A stretch of DNA of 64,000 bases from Paenibacillus aceris (GTDB lineage: Bacteria > Bacillota > Bacilli > Paenibacillales > NBRC-103111), in the NCBI RefSeq assembly GCF_017874035.1, contig NZ_JAGGKV010000001.1:310001-374000 (forward strand), given 5' to 3'. The notes under the pieces are model-generated. The model was given only the letters and a program-made list of their open reading frames with translations, did not search any database and had not been told where the DNA came from. Below are positions 63,041 to 64,000 of this stretch, in pieces. Each line of letters opens with the position of its first letter. The first letter of the stretch is position 1. A program made the translations under genes and the position numbers.

Positions 63041-63520
63041 TTGTTAAATAAAATAGTATTATGGACTGTATTAATTGGTCCATGGTTCACATTATTTTTA
63101 ATTAAAAAGGAAAATATAAAACGTTTTATGCCTGCAGCCATTTTCGCTTCATATTTAATGATAATTTATAACGTAGTCGCCATGAATCAAAAACATTGGG
63201 TAATTAATGAAACGCTTATTCCGTGGTTAAAACCCTTATTTGTTTCTGGTGTTTTTGGTGCTTTTCCAGTAATAACTTTATGGGTTTTCTATTTTACATA
63301 CGGGAAATTTTGGAAATATATTATAGCTAACATCATCATGGATTTCATGTTTGCTGTTTTTCCTATACATTATTTGTTTCAAGAAGTATTAGGGATCTAT
63401 AAGTTAGTTAACATTACTCCATGGGGTCGGTTTTTCCTATTTGTATTTTTTTCCATAGTTATTTATGGTTATTATAAGTGGCAAGAAGATTTGTTCCATT
63501 CTAAACCTAAAAGAACGTAA
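63041..63520 (+). CDS. Multi-pass membrane protein, CBO0543-like
   Basis: The 159-residue protein has about five hydrophobic helices (residues 2-20, 30-47, 65-88, 93-112, 130-148), many Trp and Phe, and a basic C-terminus. The layout resembles the CBO0543 family of Bacillota membrane proteins of unknown function; I am not certain of the family. The start is TTG 63041 with AAAGGGG about 10 bases upstream. It is AT-rich and lies on the plus strand among minus-strand phage genes. Confidence 0.6.
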   Translation: MLNKIVLWTVLIGPWFTLFLIKKENIKRFMPAAIFASYLMIIYNVVAMNQKHWVINETLIPWLKPLFVSGVFGAFPVITLWVFYFTYGKFWKYIIANIIMDFMFAVFPIHYLFQEVLGIYKLVNITPWGRFFLFVFFSIVIYGYYKWQEDLFHSKPKRT

Positions 63521-63600
63521 AATTTATACCGCTGCTTTATTTTGTCTTCTTTTCAATCTCCTCGTAAAATCAAGCAATCAGGTATAAAAAGACTTAATTA

Positions 63601-64000
63601 TCAATTACCTTGACAGCTTAATAGCTTGTCCAATACAACTGGATCCATAATGCTGCTATTGTTCAAAGTGTTCACTTCTAGCTTGGAGCTTTTGAAACCG
63701 AAGATCACGCTCTGCATCTACAAACTGGTCCTTTAATTCGATAGCTTTTAATTTCTTATCCTGGACCCTTGTCAACGCATCTTCCAGGGGTAGCAGATCA
63801 TCTATTACCCTAATATCTGATTCCTCAATCTTCGTGGACAGCAGCTTATCTATAGGAACAACGACACCCAGCTCTTGCTCCTCTTCCTCGAGAGTGTCCA
63901 TCCAAATGGATCCAAACTCTCCAGTAGTGACGGCTTTCTTGTTACCAATAGGAGCTCCAATTCGTTTAGTACCGTTACTTTTCACTTCATTAAGTAATGT
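63601..64000 (-). pseudogene. Phage terminase small subunit, copy 2, decayed and cut by the window edge
   Basis: This is a diverged copy of the gene at 58119-58994: KRIGAPIGNKKAVTTGEF, IWMDTLEEEEQELG and VIDDLLPLEDALTRVQDKKL. Compared with copy 1 it has an extra T near 63990 that shifts the frame, an in-frame internal deletion after EEQEL (about 80 residues) and a 3' frameshift. The true end, EVNTLNNSSIMDPVVLDKLL, is still readable in another frame to TGA 63601-63603. The 5' end lies outside the window. Confidence 0.78.

Noticed and set aside
1..64000. CRISPR arrays, tRNA and rRNA genes
   Set aside because: I looked for spaced direct repeats and for tRNA/rRNA hallmarks and saw none; the only short-period repeats are the octamers near parA and the FliY QPMY codons.

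Overview
The window reads as a chromosomal segment of a low-to-mid GC endospore-forming Firmicute of the Paenibacillaceae, most likely Paenibacillus or a close relative. This is inferred from gene order (codY-hslU-hslV-trmFO-topA-dprA-sucDC; rnhB-rbgA-lepB-rplS-trmD-rimM-khpA-rpsP-ffh-ylxM; ftsY-smc-rnc-fab genes-plsX-fapR-rpmF), from CodY, FapR, YlbJ and YjcZ-type genes, from AGGAGGTGA-type ribosome binding sites and from PBSX-type phage genes. No rRNA, tRNA or CRISPR array was seen. Almost everything is on the minus strand; the plus-strand genes are the comM/yifB-like gene, ylbJ, a small XRE regulator and one membrane protein.

Bases 1-16923 hold the fla/che operon, transcribed flgB-flgC-fliE-fliF-fliG-fliH-fliI-fliJ-motE-like-fliK-flgD-TIGR02530-flgE-swrD-fliL-fliM-fliY-cheY-fliO-fliP-fliQ-fliR-flhB. 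It builds the rod, the MS and C rings, the export apparatus, the hook and its ruler, and the switch. fliF is the exception: as written it carries a one-base frameshift at a run of five G.

Bases 17101-32620 hold codY, the HslUV protease, trmFO, topA, dprA, succinyl-CoA synthetase (sucCD), a small CxxC protein, a comM/yifB-like ATPase, yraN, two flagellar-like orphan genes (ylqH, ylqG) and rnhB. The xerC gene usually found between trmFO and hslV is absent; a structured 198-bp spacer lies there.

Bases 32620-54640 hold the ribosome, SRP and lipid core: rbgA, lepB, rplS with its own promoter and leader, trmD, rimM, khpA, rpsP, ffh, ylxM, ftsY, smc, rnc, then fapR-plsX-fabH-fabD-fabG-acpP-fabF behind a clear FapR-type operator, then rpmF-yceD, sepM, ylbJ, coaD and rsmD.

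Bases 54640-64000 are an accessory, decaying region. It contains a repeated double-terminator module, tandem TTGGTGACCAA palindromes, two small regulators, a ParA ATPase with a ribbon-helix-helix partner and three arrays of contiguous 8-bp repeats (a candidate centromere system, two arrays lying inside the coding sequences), and remnants of at least two tandem PBSX-like prophages. The remnants include two broken terminase-small-subunit copies, a frameshifted xkdQ, an intact-looking xkdR, a truncated xkdS joined to a methyltransferase tail, and an M15 endolysin whose zinc-ligand segment is out of frame. Two YjcZ-type sporulation microprotein genes and a 22-bp-arm nested inverted repeat also lie here. 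The ParA/ribbon-helix-helix/octamer locus is the best candidate for an undescribed working system; most of the phage genes look dead.
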